NCBI GenBank assembly: GCA_023807065.1 | Contig: JAJJLU010003830.1 | Location: 1-28,936 of the forward strand | From: Isotricha intestinalis | Taxonomy: Eukaryota > Ciliophora > Litostomatea > Vestibuliferida > Isotrichidae | Length of the DNA: 28,936 nt | Direction: 5' to 3' | Shown here: piece after piece, positions 1 to 13,000 of the stretch | Numbering within the stretch: position 1 is the first letter of the stretch | Layout: each line of letters begins with the position of its first letter | Position numbers and translations under genes: made by a program | Notes under the pieces: model-generated | What the model saw: only the letters and a program-made list of their open reading frames with translations | Told to the model about the DNA's origin: nothing | Databases searched by the model: none

Positions 1-339
1 AAAAAGGATTAAAAACTATAAAATGTAAATATAAAAAATAAAAAAATTTCTATTCAAATTTAAAAAAAGATAAAATGAATTTACATAAAATTGAAAATTC
101 ATTTGATGGGATTAATTTAAAAATTTCAATAAAGATTTAAGAAATATTATTTAAAATAAAAATGAAAATTATTTAATAAAAAGCCAAAAAAATTTTAGAA
201 ATAAAAGTTATAAAAATTTAATAATATTAACAAATCCAAAAAAAATTTATAATATTACTGAAAAATATTATAATAAAAAAAATAAAATTTATGATTTTCA
301 ACCTTTAATTCAATTTCATGTTTGTATTCTTCATTTAGC
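1..339. other. AT-rich non-coding flank
   Basis: Almost pure A/T sequence with stops in all frames and no recognisable gene, RNA or repeat. It has the composition of the other flanking intergenic stretches and is unlike the central phage block. Confidence 0.6.
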
Positions 340-1060
340 AATTTTTTTCCTTTTTTAATTCGTTTTCAAATCCTTATTCTAAATTTTTTAAAAAATCCTT
401 TTTATTTGATTCAATCAATTTTCTAACATATTTTTTGTTTTTTCATCATATTTTCCTAATTTAAATTTATTATTTTCAATTATCTCCTTCAATTTGTTTT
501 CAAATTCATCATTTTTCTTTATTAGATCTTCATCTAATTCCTCTTAGGACTTCAAAAAATCATCCCACAACTTATTAAATTCATTTGTTACTAAAGATTC
601 CTCTTTTACACTTCAGCAAATTTTTTTCCCTGGAGTTTCATTATCGCAACAGTCCTTAAATTTATTTGGCTTTTTTTTCTGCTTTCCAATTCAGTTTTTA
701 TTCTTAATTCCTTGAAGTCCTTATCTTTTTCTTCCATATTTTTTAATGTATCTTCAAATTCACTTACTTTTCGTATTTTTCTTTAATTTCATTCTCATTA
801 ATATTTCCTTAATCATTTTCTTTTTCTTTTAACCATGTTCCCCATTTTTCTTCATCTAAAATTGCAAATTCTTTTGTTTTATCATATTTCTTTTAATTTC
901 TGGTTCTGGAATATTATAAATATAACGATTATTTTTTATTGTGTCTTTTATTCTTTCTTTTTCTGTTGTTTATCCTTTAAAAATAAAAGGCTTTTGAAAT
1001 TCTTGACATGGATTTTTTATTTTTCTGTTGCCTCTTATACTACTATTTTATTTTTTGTTT
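340..1060 (-). pseudogene. Degenerate charged coiled-coil gene (host flank)
   Basis: On the minus strand several stretches read as a highly charged, Lys/Glu-rich helical protein, but the frame changes repeatedly and stops intervene. Recognisable segments, from the 5' side, are RYIYNIPEPEIK (about 905-935), EFAILDEEKWGTWLKEKEND (about 790-850), SEFEDTLKNMEEKDKDFKEL (about 700-760), NEFNKLWDDFLK (about 555-590) and EELDEDLIKKNDEFENKLKE (about 480-545). No single ORF covers them. I see no diagnostic motif and cannot name a family. The pattern of many small frameshifts and nonsense codons is that of an old pseudogene in an AT-drifting genome. The 75-codon plus-strand ORF over part of it is a Phe-rich shadow. 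Confidence 0.5.
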
Positions 1061-1392
1061 AAGTCATCTAAAAAAAATTTTGTAAGTTATATTAAAATAT
1101 TTTATTTTTTACTTCTATGATGAAATCTTTTATACGATTTTCATAATTTTCATACATTATTCTTATTGATTCTATTTTTTTTTATATTGTATTTTATTTA
1201 CTTTGAAATTTTTTTCTCTACTTTGCTTCACTTTTTGTTTTTTTTCTCTTTCTTTTCTTTTTTTTCTTTTTTTTCATATATCTACACACCATACATTTTA
1301 TTTAATAAGTTGTTTTTTTTTATGATTTAATATGATTTTAAAATTATTTTTACAGTCATTTTTTTGTTTTTTGTTTTTATTGATTTATATAA

Positions 1393-1846
1393 TTGTTTTA
1401 TTTTTTAAATAATGTAAACATTTTTATTTTATTTTCTTTTATAAATAAAAATTTAATTAAATTAAAAAAAAATTATGTTTATATGGAATATAAAAACTTA
1501 ATTCCTATATTTAAAAAAGTAAAACCTTCATTAAATTTTAATGAACAAGATATTTTCAAAAGAAAAATAAACCAAAGAAAAAATGATATAAATATTCTCT
1601 TTTCAAATTTTCATATAGAGGAAGAAAAAAAATTTAAACAATAAAAATATGATTTCCAATCAGAAAATCAATATTAAACATAAAAGAATATCATCAATAG
1701 AATTTGATAATAATATTAATATAAATAATATAATAGATAATTTTACAGAAAGAAAACAAATTAAAAATTCTTTATGTGATAAAATAAAATTTGGTCGTTT
1801 AGAATATTTTTATTATGAAAGAAGCAAGAAAAAATTCTCTAATTGA
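1393..1846 (+). pseudogene. Broken plus-strand host gene next to the left phage junction
   Basis: Two short ORFs in different frames (1393-1644 and 1649-1846) appear to be parts of one gene separated by a single-base shift near 1640. The first contains YVYMEYKNLIPIFKKVKP and a Lys/Asn-rich tail. The second contains IEFDNNININNIIDNF and ends in FSN just before a TGA at 1844. Composition is very AT-rich, with AAA, AAT and ATA codons dominating, as in the other flank. I recognise no domain. It is transcribed convergently with the phage block and ends within about 15 bases of the stop of the last phage gene. The true 3' end may have been lost at the junction. Confidence 0.4.
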
Positions 1847-1859
1847 AAAAAAGTTTATT

Positions 1860-4532
1860 CTAAGTATTAGCTATTAATTGAACCAATTCTTTAGATTTTT
1901 CTTTACCTTCAAAATCTGGATGTGTAGGGCGTTTTAATAACATTTCTTTTAGAACATTACCTTCATCATCAGTTTCTATAAAATTCTTTCAAAAATCTAT
2001 TGGTCTTCCAATTCGCTCATCATAACCTCATTCATCAAATACAGCTTGTCTTAAATTAACAAAAGGATTAGCTTGTTCATTAAACATCGTCGTATATAAA
2101 TCATGATATCTTGTAAATAAAACATCCATTGCTCTAACATTTACTGATTTAGATTGACCTGCTGGAACAACATATGTACCGGTCATATTTGGACCTTTAT
2201 TAAAATATTTACCTCTGTCAATTTCATCATAAACATGAACACCTTGTAGATGCATTAATGCTAGTTGTAATTGATGATATGCATACTGTATTTTTGTAAC
2301 AGTTACATTGCTTCTACTTTTAACTTCTGGCATTTCGTATGCTCCAGGATGATTTAGACGAATTCGTTTCATCAAACGTTTAATGAGATCTTCATCATAA
2401 AGTTTTTGTGAGCTATTTGCAGTAAGAGTATCCGCAAATCCTTCTAGATCTTCACTTAACATTGCTTCAGACGCTTCATGTAAACAAACATCATCATCAT
2501 CAAAAAACATATTTTCTGGTAAATATCTTAAGTGGAGTTCTGGATTCAATTGTACAATTCTATTTCAACTTTCTCTAAAATAATTCTGAGAATGCGGAAT
2601 TACTTCGGAACGATGTCATGGATTTATAACTTTTATGGTATTAATTCTAGCACCATTAATTAGTTCTGGATTTTGAGAAATTAGTGCTGCAACCTTCATT
2701 AATAATAAATTGCCATATTGAGAACTCATAACTCCTAATTGATCAGTCATATCTCTATCATCAGTTAGTTTTGCACCAAGTACAGTATGAGCTAATTTTC
2801 CATTAGAACTCATAATACTAAATATATGATGTAAATCTTTTTCTGATAAAACAACTATATCAATTTGATCAGCCTTCTTAAATAAGAAAATACCATTATT
2901 ATTTAATTCTGTATTTACAGTAAGTTGCCATCCATTTTTGTAGTATTTTCTGAACTGATTTTTTAGATAAGCGCTTTGATTTTCCGTAAAAGAGCTTAGT
3001 CAAGTTTCTATTAAACTATCATCTTGTCCATGATTATAAGTAACTTTTGCTAAATCAGTTGCAAAGTTAACCATCTGATTTGATACAAAATTATTTACGT
3101 CTTCTACGTATTTCGCAATTTTTTCATCAAGATCTTTTTCATCTCTAATAAAAACTGGAGACTTATCAGGTAAATTATTTTGATAAAATTTTCATTTATA
3201 ACCTCGTTCAGCTTCTTTAGTACCTTTTTGAATTGGAATTAAAAAACCTGTATCATTTTTATAATACTCGACGGTTGCTTCAAAGTGTTTTGTATGAGCA
3301 TCTCCAATATTAGTACCAGGGAATATATTATTACAAATATCACCTATCTTTTTTAAATTTTTAACTTCTATAGGTTTTGTAACGGAAAATGTATATTCAC
3401 CGGTACGTAATTCTCTCATTGTATATGGACTACAATTTGTTCCATCGGTAACACTATCTAGTTGAATATCCAAGATTTTTTTAATAGGCTGCCCATCGGC
3501 GTCTTTATCAAATTCCATATAAATAGGAACTATTTCAGGAGCATCTACTGTTAAACCGTACTGTTCTAACATTGCTCCATAATTTCCACTCTGGCAAAAC
3601 GCTTTTAATTTTTTAGTAGATGTTCACCAATTATTATTGGCTAGTACTCTATTGTCCATTTCTTTTCAAGATCCAATTCTTTTTGAAGACGTTTTTCAGT
3701 CAAAAACATGAGCAACTCCATCCTTATCTATAACAAGAAGGTCAATTCTACCATTAAGTGTTTTAATGGCATTTGCTCCAAGTGGATCAATACCAGCTTT
3801 CTTATTTAAAACACTAACCATAGCGGATGGTAATGTTTGAGATACTACAGAAAATTCTGGAAAAAATTGAGCATCTGGAAATCTTTCTTTTATGGAATCA
3901 ACAATCTTGTCAAATAAAGGTTCGTATTGTTTGAAATCTTCTTCAGTTAAAACTACAAATTTTGATGTATCTATAGAAATAGATGGATCTGAAATCTGTC
4001 TAAATTTTGTTTCCAAAATATAGTGCACATCATCACCAGATCTAGCTGCTAACTCACCTTTAAATTGTTCTCTAGCTCATGCTTTTTCTATAACTTGTTC
4101 TGGAAGACCTTCATCCCGAAGTTTTTGCTTAAATTTAAGTTCATAATCCTTATTTGTTCCAGTAACCTGAGCTTTCTCAATATTATGTCTATTACCAGCA
4201 AATTCTACATACTTACTAATAGACATTGAGTTTTTGACAGATTCTGCATAATCGTACTCTTCCAGATCTTCTATAATTTCTCTATCGGTAAGATGTTTTT
4301 TAGCAGTTTTAACTTCTTTTTTATCTGTATTTTTAAAGATATCAGAAATATGATTAACCTTCTGTATAGCAACATCTTGCTCCTCAGACATGGAGAAAGT
4401 TTTATCAAATTCCTCTATTTTGTATATTTTACTTAGTTGTGCAGAGTGACTCCTTAAAAAGGAGTCAAGCTCTGCATCACTAATAATAGTTTGTTCTTCT
4501 TTACCAAGTTTAATATATATATTACAGCTCAT
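1860..4532 (-). CDS. RecB/Cas4-like PD-(D/E)XK nuclease, phage, 890 aa (TGA = Trp)
   Basis: Complete gene under code 4: ATG at 4532, TAG at 1860-1862, with about ten in-frame TGA codons. The N-terminal third carries the RecB-family nuclease signature: the V-H-Y-I-L-E segment (His170, Glu174), FFPEFSV (Glu226), GRIDLLVID (Asp264), FDWKTS (Asp278, Lys280) and a Q-x-x-x-Y helix, CQSGNYGAMLEQYGL. The Trp between catalytic Asp and Lys is a TGA, so the active site is complete only with recoding. Such enzymes cut DNA ends and are common in phage replication or DNA-entry modules. The C-terminal half (about residues 450-890) is unrecognised, with an acidic DDDDVCLHEASEA stretch. The start overlaps the preceding stop (TAATG), so translation is probably coupled. 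There is no clear Shine-Dalgarno, as is usual for phages of Bacteroidota. Confidence 0.8.
4441..4475 (-). promoter_or_regulatory. Strong coding-sequence hairpin near the start of the nuclease gene
   Basis: A perfect 8-bp inverted repeat GACTCCTT / AAGGAGTC with an AAA loop (4448-4466) is enclosed by a second perfect pair GCAGAG / CTCTGC (4441-4446 and 4470-4475), with one base on one side and three on the other. In the minus-strand mRNA it sits about 58-92 nt after the ATG, within codons for D-A-E-L-D-S-F-L-R-S. It may affect translation or RNA processing; the role is inference. Confidence 0.45.
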
Positions 4533-7500
4533 TAACAATTATATTTAATAAAGTTCTTTTTATCTGGATTTGTACCTGCTTGTATTAATATACGTTTAAA
4601 AGTTTTTACTTTTTGATCTAATGAAATATTAACAGTTGTTAAAGGATTTTCATCATATCTCATTATTCTACTATTAAACATTAAGGCTATATCTCTTAAT
4701 GTAGTGTTTCCTAGTTTTGCTACATCTACGTCTTGTGGAATATCTGATTCTAATATATTATTTAAAAGATCTACTACAAATTTATTTAAATTATCGGTAA
4801 ATTGATAACCTCCAAATTTTTGTTTTAATTTTGTTCTAAAGTTTTCAGTTAATAAATATACTAATAATTCTTCTTTAAAATCAGATGCATAATCTATATC
4901 ATATTTAGCTTTTAATTTACGATATAAATTTGGATTTTGTTTTATAATTTTTGTAGCTTCATCAAGCATATTATAATATTTAGTTCTAACATTATCATCG
5001 GTATTAAATTTCATTCCTGCAAAAACAACATGTAATATTTCGTGTAGTACAGTGTCGTTTGTTAGTTTATCACCAAGAACCCAAATTTTACCTTTATGAA
5101 TAAATGCTTTTGAATCTAACATACGATTGTAATCTTTTATATCTTTTATGTAGAGATCATTATCCCCAAGTTCTTCGCCATTATTTTTTCTAACTCAAGC
5201 GTCTTTAATATCATTTACAGTTATATAATTAATTTGATCGCTTAGACCAAATCGTCTTGCAATTTCTTGTGATATAGCAGAAACAACTTCTTTAGAATTA
5301 TATGTATATCTTGCTTTATAGTTTGGTTTAAATCCATTTTCCTCTGGTTCTACAGTAGTTTGACCAAACACTGGCATTTCCATTGTTCAATCATTAGCAT
5401 CAGGATTCTTTACCGGAATAGATGGAATAGGTTTCTTATATTCATCTAATTTTGGATTTCCAAACATATCTGTATATACTAATTCTGATACAGCTCCATC
5501 TACATCTCTTTCTAATGAAACTCCAAACTTATAAGCAGATTTTGTAAAAGCAAGTCTATAAAGAAGATCTTTTATATTACCTTGTAATACACCAAAGTTA
5601 AGTGTTCCATCATCATTAACTGTAATTTCTGAATCTCCAGATAGTTCCCCTAAATTATACATTTTATAATCCAAGTCTGCAAGATACGTAGACCAATCAT
5701 TAATTAGTGCATTATTTCCACGAATATTTACGGTTTCCATAAGTCTTGTAAATCCATTTTCAGCAAATGCGTTCTTATAAACTAAGGTATTATATAAGAA
5801 TACTGCGTCTTGTACAGATAAACCAACTTCTGGAATCATATCTTGCGCAATGTTATTAAACGCATTAAGAATTTCACGATATTGATGCTGTGTAGCAATT
5901 GATGCATCTACTGTCATCATATTCATTGCCATTCTTGCTTGGCGAATTGGAATATTATGTGTAGAACTTAATTTATCACCAAATGTTATATTTCTTGTAA
6001 ATGCATTATTATGCTTAGTTTTAAGATATGGAACTATTCAGTTTTCAAATAAATTCACGTATGTAGCTAAACCTTCAGAAGAATTTAATTCTATATCAGA
6101 CTTTCCTTGAGTAGGTTTTGTGTCATTAAATTCATTAGAAGCTCAGTGTGGATAATTTTTTCCAAGATCTTCGCCAGTTAAAGGTGATGTAGAAGGAAGT
6201 TTTATTTTAAAATTATTCATAAAGATTCAGTTCATGATTAATAAATCTCTAGAATATTTTTCAAGTACTTTAAATTCTTCTTCATTAAGTCTTGATTTTG
6301 GATCATTTAAAATTGCATCCGCAAGTTTAAAGTTCATTGTAGCCTCAACTGAATGTTGCATTTCACGATAAGCAAGTCTATTTAACTTATACATTTCTCT
6401 AAAATTAGGGACTGTGTCTATAAGTTTTAGTGGATTTACTGTTGATTTTACAACATCATATTTATCAATTCAACGTTTTCTATATTCTTTATCCTCTAAA
6501 AATTTAATTACGCTAAATGCTTCTGGATCATCATCACTCATACATCTTTCATTTATAAAGTTTTCTGTACGTTTTAATGCAGAATAAAATTTATATTGAT
6601 TAGTTTTGAGTCCTTGATTTACACCAAGAACAGCACCAGTAATTTGTTGTTCCTCTACTGCAGGTTGAATAGATTCAACATACTGTTTAAGTTGAGCAAT
6701 TTGTGTAGATCTATTATCCAGATTTAAAATTGCAATATTCTTTGGAATTATATATTTAGTAAGATATCTATAAACATTGGTTAATTGCTTTTTAGATACT
6801 TTTTTACTATAATCTTCTCCAAAGTCTTCTGAATTTAATTTGCGTTCTACAAAGTCTTCTTCATCACTAATATCACTTTCATAATCAGAATCTTCTCATT
6901 GACTTGCGTAGAAATCATATTCTTCATCTTGCTGAGTTTCATCTTCATACTCGTCATAAATATTAGATTTATCTGAAGATGTACTTATTAAATAATAAAC
7001 ATGATCCGCTAATAAATTGGCAATTGTTGTAGATTTCTCTATATCATCAATATTACTAAATAACGAGAATATATTTTTTCTAAAATTAGAACCTTGTGTG
7101 TTAGCTTCTTGTAATTCCTCTGAAGTTATCAACGGCTTATGTCTTTCAATATAATTTCCAGAGCCGTCCTTCATAAGTTCTCCGCGTTTGTGTCCGTTTT
7201 GATCCTCAGTATAAGTTTGATATATTAATTTCTGAATAAAACCATCTTCGGCATAAGAACCCATTATTATCTTTAGAGATAAAAGATCTGCTCCAGGTAA
7301 TTGTGAGTTTCCCAATACAAAACTTACGGCTTTCTTTGGATTACTTCCAGATATTAAATCTGAGAAAACATCAGTTTTAGAATATCTTGTTACAATTTCA
7401 AATATTGGAGACATCATTAAATTTGCAATATCTATTAGCTTATGTCCTGTTGCTAAAAGATGTGTTCATGTATCTGCAAAATCAACAGTAGCATTAATCT

Positions 7501-10054
7501 TAGCAAGAATAAGTTCCTTTGCATTATCAGTTGCACAAGAAAGTAACTCTGATATAGCTTCAGCACCATCAATAATATCTGATTTTTGTTGTAATTCATT
7601 AATGATATCTAATAGTTTTACTGAACTTTGTCCAGATAAAGATGATGGTAAATTATTTGCTGATGTAAGATCTAATCTATATTCTTTATTATTTTGTAAA
7701 GCTTCATAAACTGGTTCAAAATTAATATTAGCGATTGTAGCAATTCCTTTGCCAGTTAAAGTATCAGTAAAACAAATATCACCTAAAGCTTCTGCAGCTG
7801 TTACTTGATCATTACGTTTAATTGCTTCTGCAAGATCATTAACACGTTGTGTAACAAATGTTGTAGTTGCAAAGAATACTTTCATGCCAACAGCGGTAAT
7901 ACCAATGACATCTTTACCAACCATGTTTTGTACTTGCATTATAAATTTCACTAAAGGATTATCAGAAGTCATTCGTTTTTCTTTACCTCCCAGAGTAGAA
8001 TTTGCAGCAAGTTCTTGGAAAGCTGCCATAGAAATAGGATTATAAGCAGGAACTTGGTTTCTAGGATGTTTTAATAAATTTAATATTCTATTTACAACAG
8101 AATTCTTTAATGCAGATTCTTTTGCATCCGGTCTTAACTCTGTTTCAGAATGTAAATTTAATAAATTTAATATTCTAGATTTATCATAATCACTTACTGT
8201 TGAAGCAAATGATATTGTATGATCAGATGAAGATAAAATAGGAACTAATTTAGAATAATTTTGATTAGCTAAAATATCTTTTACATCTAAATTACTTAAA
8301 TGATTTGTAGATGCATCATCAATTGTAAATGTTTCTCCAGATGGAATTCCAAGAGACATTACTGTATCTAAATCAGTTGTTTTGTTTTGAAGTCTACTAA
8401 ATGTTTGCAACTTACCATTCTTTCCAATTTCATATCCCATAATAAAGAGTTTATCAATATCATAGTCAGAACCTTGTAATCATGTTTGAACAGCAGGAAC
8501 ATAAACTTCATTTACATCGCTATTTGAAAAACCTACAAGTTGTAATCCCATGAAAGATTGCATAGATTGTGTAGGAATACGAGCTCCAACATATTGTAGT
8601 TGTTTTTGGAAAGCTGCAAATTTTTGATTAGCTTCATTTTGTATTTTCCAATCTACATCCGATTTATCGTTATTTCTAAGCTCATTAGTAATATCTTCAT
8701 TAAAATAATTTCTTTGTTTTAGATATTCACGTAATTCTGTACCTTTTTCTATTGTAAGTAACTTTTCAGGACCATTATATAATGTAATAGGTTTAATTAC
8801 TGTATCACCATTAATATTATCTTTAAATTGATATTGCATCAAAGGATATTGATTATTTTGTCTGTAATTAAATCTAACACTACTATATAATGAAGATTCT
8901 AAAATTTCATCAATTTCATTTAAATCATCTAATACAACCAGATTAATTGGTCCTTTTGCAGTAGGTTTAGAATAAAATTGTTTTCCAATCTGTGAACAGA
9001 GTTCTACATTATTATAGAAAACTCTATTATTACGTGTTTCAAATTTGTTATCTGCGGCACCATAATCTTTGAGATAATTTGGATCTTTATGTAAAGATCT
9101 AATTGCAACTAAAAGTTGTTCCCCATTTTTACCAACTAAAACAGCATCATAATCACTTGAATCAATAAGTCTGCTATTTGGCATTTTAAAGTTTTCTCTT
9201 AGTCGTTTTGTAAAGAAGTTAGCACCTTTTCGTTTAATTTCATTAATAGAATCGTTTTTACGTAAACCAAGTTGCTCTGCATTTAAACGACCCATTATAA
9301 TTTCAGCAAATCTTGTATTAACATTAGAAATTTGAACTGGTTTTCTATCTCAACTAAAATTTGCTCACTGATTTATTATACTTGGTATATCTAAAGCAGG
9401 CCATAAACCTTTTTGATTTAAATCAATTGTTTTTAAGACTTGTCCTAGTTCTATTGGAGATAATCCTAATTGTGTAGCATCGATTAAAGTTTGATCTAAA
9501 TCTCTATTTTCTTTATAGTCTAATGCTAATATTACGGCTTTTGGTAACTTATATTTTGATAATGCTGTTTCTAATGAAACATTTTCATTAATAAGTTTCA
9601 TTAGAATAGCTTGTTCGTTAGAAACATTAGGATAATCTAATTTCGCTTGTGCAGTTATATCTTCAGTAAATGGTACATCTCGGTATAATCAAGATCTATA
9701 ATCTTTATAATCATTTCCAAATGCAGTATTATAACCTAAAGTTGTTCCATTTTCAAGATCTTTTAAATCTTGTTTTGTTTGTCTATTAAGTAATGATTTG
9801 TATTTATTGATTGTTTCTGCAGAAAGTAATCCTGTTCTGGGTAGTTTTGTTTTCAGCGCATTTTCATTTACTCTAAATTTTACAACTGCCATTGGATCAG
9901 ATTTCATTACTTTATCAATATCAATAAAATCATTTTTTCCAAGTCATTGTCTTAAATAATGAGCTCCACGAACACTATCTAAATCATAAATTCTATATCT
10001 TACACCATCTACTTCAAATGTAGTATCAGCTTGACGTAAATAAATCTCTTGGTC
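4532..10054 (-). CDS. Virion RNA polymerase, catalytic C-terminal part with zincin domain (TGA = Trp)
   Basis: Second part of the giant polymerase gene, in the frame that follows a single extra A at 10055-10056; about 1,840 codons to TAA at 4532. The catalytic loop is GSDYDIDK: the DxDxD Mg-binding triad lies at 8453-8467, about residue 2135 of the joined protein. It is preceded by ARIPTQSMQSF and VYVPAVQTW, the layout of the DPBB-2 barrel in multisubunit beta-prime, YonO and crAss-like phage polymerases. The known virion polymerase of phage phi14:2 is the family model. Near the C-terminus LHEILHVVFAG (5030-5044, HExxH) is followed by acidic KEELLVYLL, which could provide a third zinc ligand; this suggests a zincin-like peptidase. 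At least eight TGA codons fall inside, including one just before the catalytic loop. The polymerase call is firm; peptidase activity is inferred. Confidence 0.85.
5030..5044 (-). other. Zincin HEILH metal-binding motif
   Basis: CAC GAA ATA TTA CAT encodes H-E-I-L-H inside a hydrophobic helix (V-L-H-E-I-L-H-V-V-F-A-G), the usual gluzincin/metzincin active-site helix. It lies about 170 residues before the end of the polymerase giant protein. The zincin fold is inferred from this motif and the downstream K-E-E-L-L segment only. Confidence 0.6.
8453..8467 (-). other. RNA polymerase catalytic DxDxD motif (DYDID)
   Basis: Codons GAC TAT GAT ATT GAT encode the three aspartates that hold the catalytic magnesium in double-psi-beta-barrel RNA polymerases. 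Context T-W-L-Q-G-S-D-Y-D-I-D-K-L-F-I-M-G; the Trp is TGA at 8480-8482. Confidence 0.85.
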
Positions 10055-13000
10055 TTATTGTTCAATTATAAAAACCATATTTACTATCAGTATAAAGATT
10101 TCTAACTAGATCAAAATCATCCGGATTATCAAGTACATATGTTCCAACTTCTTTATTTGTTGTTTTATCGACGACAATAATAGTGTCTCCCATATCTGCT
10201 TGACGACAATCAATTTCATGAATAAATGGATTATCAATATATCCGTTATCAAATCTACCTTTATTTTTAATATAATATTGGGCATTATGAATAATGTTTC
10301 CATTTGCGTCTTTTCTTAATAAACCAGCCTCACGTACATAGTTAACAAGATCTGCATATGTCATTTGTTCCACAGCATGCACCTCTTCATTATTCTCATT
10401 TTTTCTAGTTGTAGGAACATTATAATATTGAATCATTCCACGAGATGGAACAAGAACTGCAGCAATACCAGCATATCTACGACGAATACCTGATTTATTA
10501 ATATTTGATACTAGATTTGCAATAAATGCGCCATTTAAAGTAGGATCACTAAATGGAATTTTAACATCAACATTTCCAGCTTCAAATTCTTTAGCAGCTT
10601 TTAATAAATAAGATTGTGCAAGACCAATAGTATCTTTGGACCCAGAAGAGAACATTTTTATAAGTTCTTTTCCTAAGTTTCTATGTATTATTGTATAGTC
10701 ACCAATATTTTCAAGATCTCTACCTAGTGAAGTTGACACCATTTTTCCAATTTCTTCATAGATTGCGTTTACTTCATCACCAAAGTAACCATTTTGAATT
10801 AATGCTGAAATCATCTGTGACATTTCTGTAACATCAGCTTCATTTAATTCATGGTCTGCATTCATCTGAACTCCACCAAACTGAATAGACATAGTTGTTG
10901 TCCAGAGAGGAGTTTGATCTGCAGTAGTTAATACGGATGGTTTATTAATATTTCTTGCTCCAACCTTAATAGCAGATTTATTTACAATATATGACGTCAT
11001 TTTATTTTTTAACTCTTCATTACAAACAATATCTGCAAGAATTCTATTATTTGCATTATTATATTCGAGTTGTTTTGTTCTAGCGTCATATTCCATACAC
11101 CATGCACCGCCAAATACTTGATCTATGTCATATAAGGTATTTATATTTCTAGATCTAGGAATTGCTGTTTCAGATAAAACTTTACCTGTTTTGTCAGTTT
11201 CAAATTCATTTCATGTTAAAGTTCTTCCATTTTGATGTAAATCACTAATTAAATAGTATTTACCTTCATCTTGGTCGTATCTATACACATTATCCATATG
11301 GGTAAGTGTCCTTCTTTCTGAAACATCTGTTAATATTTCATACTCATTTTCTCTACTAGATTTATAGTATTTTGAAATATCAACAACTTTACCTAAATCA
11401 ATACTATGCATTTTCTTAAACAAATCATCTCCAGAAATAGTACTCCCGGCTGACATTTGTCTACGATCATTTGTTAATGCATAAACGGCCCATTTTAATA
11501 AAGTTGGCATTCCATATCTAGCATCAGTATCTCCAAAGATAGTTTTCTTGTCCATTCCTACTGGAGCATCAACCAGAGATCAGTTTTCAAGTATTGCTTG
11601 AATAGGAGAAGAAAAACCAGATCCATCCATCGAATCAACTTCGTCTTTAATACCAAGCATATTAAATACTACTGCAGGCATATCTTTTACCACAGCAAAA
11701 TTTATATTTGGAGAAATACCGTATTTCATCGGTAAGAAAGTATGCGCTGTTGCACCAGCATTTACAGTACGCTTATATGATGCAGATAAACGACTTGCTT
11801 CTGAGTGAATTAAATAATTTTTAGACTTAAGAGGTTTTCCGTCTTTGAATATGATTTTATTTGTTTTTGGATCATATTCATAATCATCATCAATTACTCT
11901 TGAATCGTGATAATAAGCTAAGTTTTTATTCTCTAAATCGATGTTCTTTTCGGAAACAAAAGTTTCTTTTCCAGTTTTTAAATTAACTTGTCTAATTTTA
12001 TTAGGTTTATATTTATTTGGATGGAAGAAAGTTCTACCAAATAAAATAACATTATAAGAATTTGATAATAAAACATCAGAATAAAAATAAGCATCTAACA
12101 TTGGATTAATTTGGAAATCTCCATTTAAGTTTCCTTTGTATAAAAGTACTTCGTGAGTTAAATCATCTTTTCAAGAAGAATCTCCGATTTCTTGAATTAA
12201 TGTGCTAACTGCGACAGGATCAATTCCATCTTTAATACTAATTCCTATTGAAACAAGATCATTTAAAAACCAACGTTTTTGTTTGTTTAAACGATCTTTA
12301 GAATAATCTTTATCATGGAAAACATAAGTATCTATTAAATTATTCAATGTTTCGTTAAATCCAGATCCGGAATAATGTAATTCTGGTACAACATCAATGT
12401 TATTTTCTCTAAATTTAGATTCAATTACACCAGAGCCGTACGTAGAAATTACCCATTTAATTGTATCCATTTTGTCAATTAAAGTAGGGTTTTCTATATT
12501 TTTGTTTTTTAGATATTCATCAATTTCTGGTTTAAAAACTTTGTAATAATCTGATCACAGATTTTGTAATATTGTTGTATAAGCTTGATTTCTAGAATTA
12601 TAAATTGCAGATTCAAATGTATCTCTAGCTTTTTCAATCTGAGCTGGAGTCTTTGCTTGCATTAAATTCTGAATTGCAGTCACTAGTTCTGTTTTACCAT
12701 CAAGCTTTAAGTATTTTGAATAAGGTATACTAAAATGAGTATTTTTATCAGAAAAAGCTGTATTTTGAAATTCAATATCATTTCCTTTTCCAAAATAGCT
12801 ATTGAAAAAATCAACCATTTTTCCTACATATGCCACTTCGGATTCAGTTAAATCTCAAGCCGTTTTCTTTTTACCATTTATATTAACATCGACTCTAGTT
12901 ACAGCTTCTTTTACAGAATTTCTTCCATTTAAAATAGCATCATAAACTGGGTTTCCAATATATGAATTACCTTCCTTTATTTTTGCCATCTTTAAAGCTA

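Noticed and set aside
835..1062. Plus-strand hydrophobic ORF of 75 codons
   Set aside because: Phe/Ile-rich composition artefact opposite degenerate minus-strand coding; no motif.
10106..10303. Minus-strand ORF of 65 codons
   Set aside because: Lies out of frame inside the polymerase gene and is Ile/Lys-rich; a shadow. The 22415-22636 ORF is likewise out of frame within the giant helicase gene.
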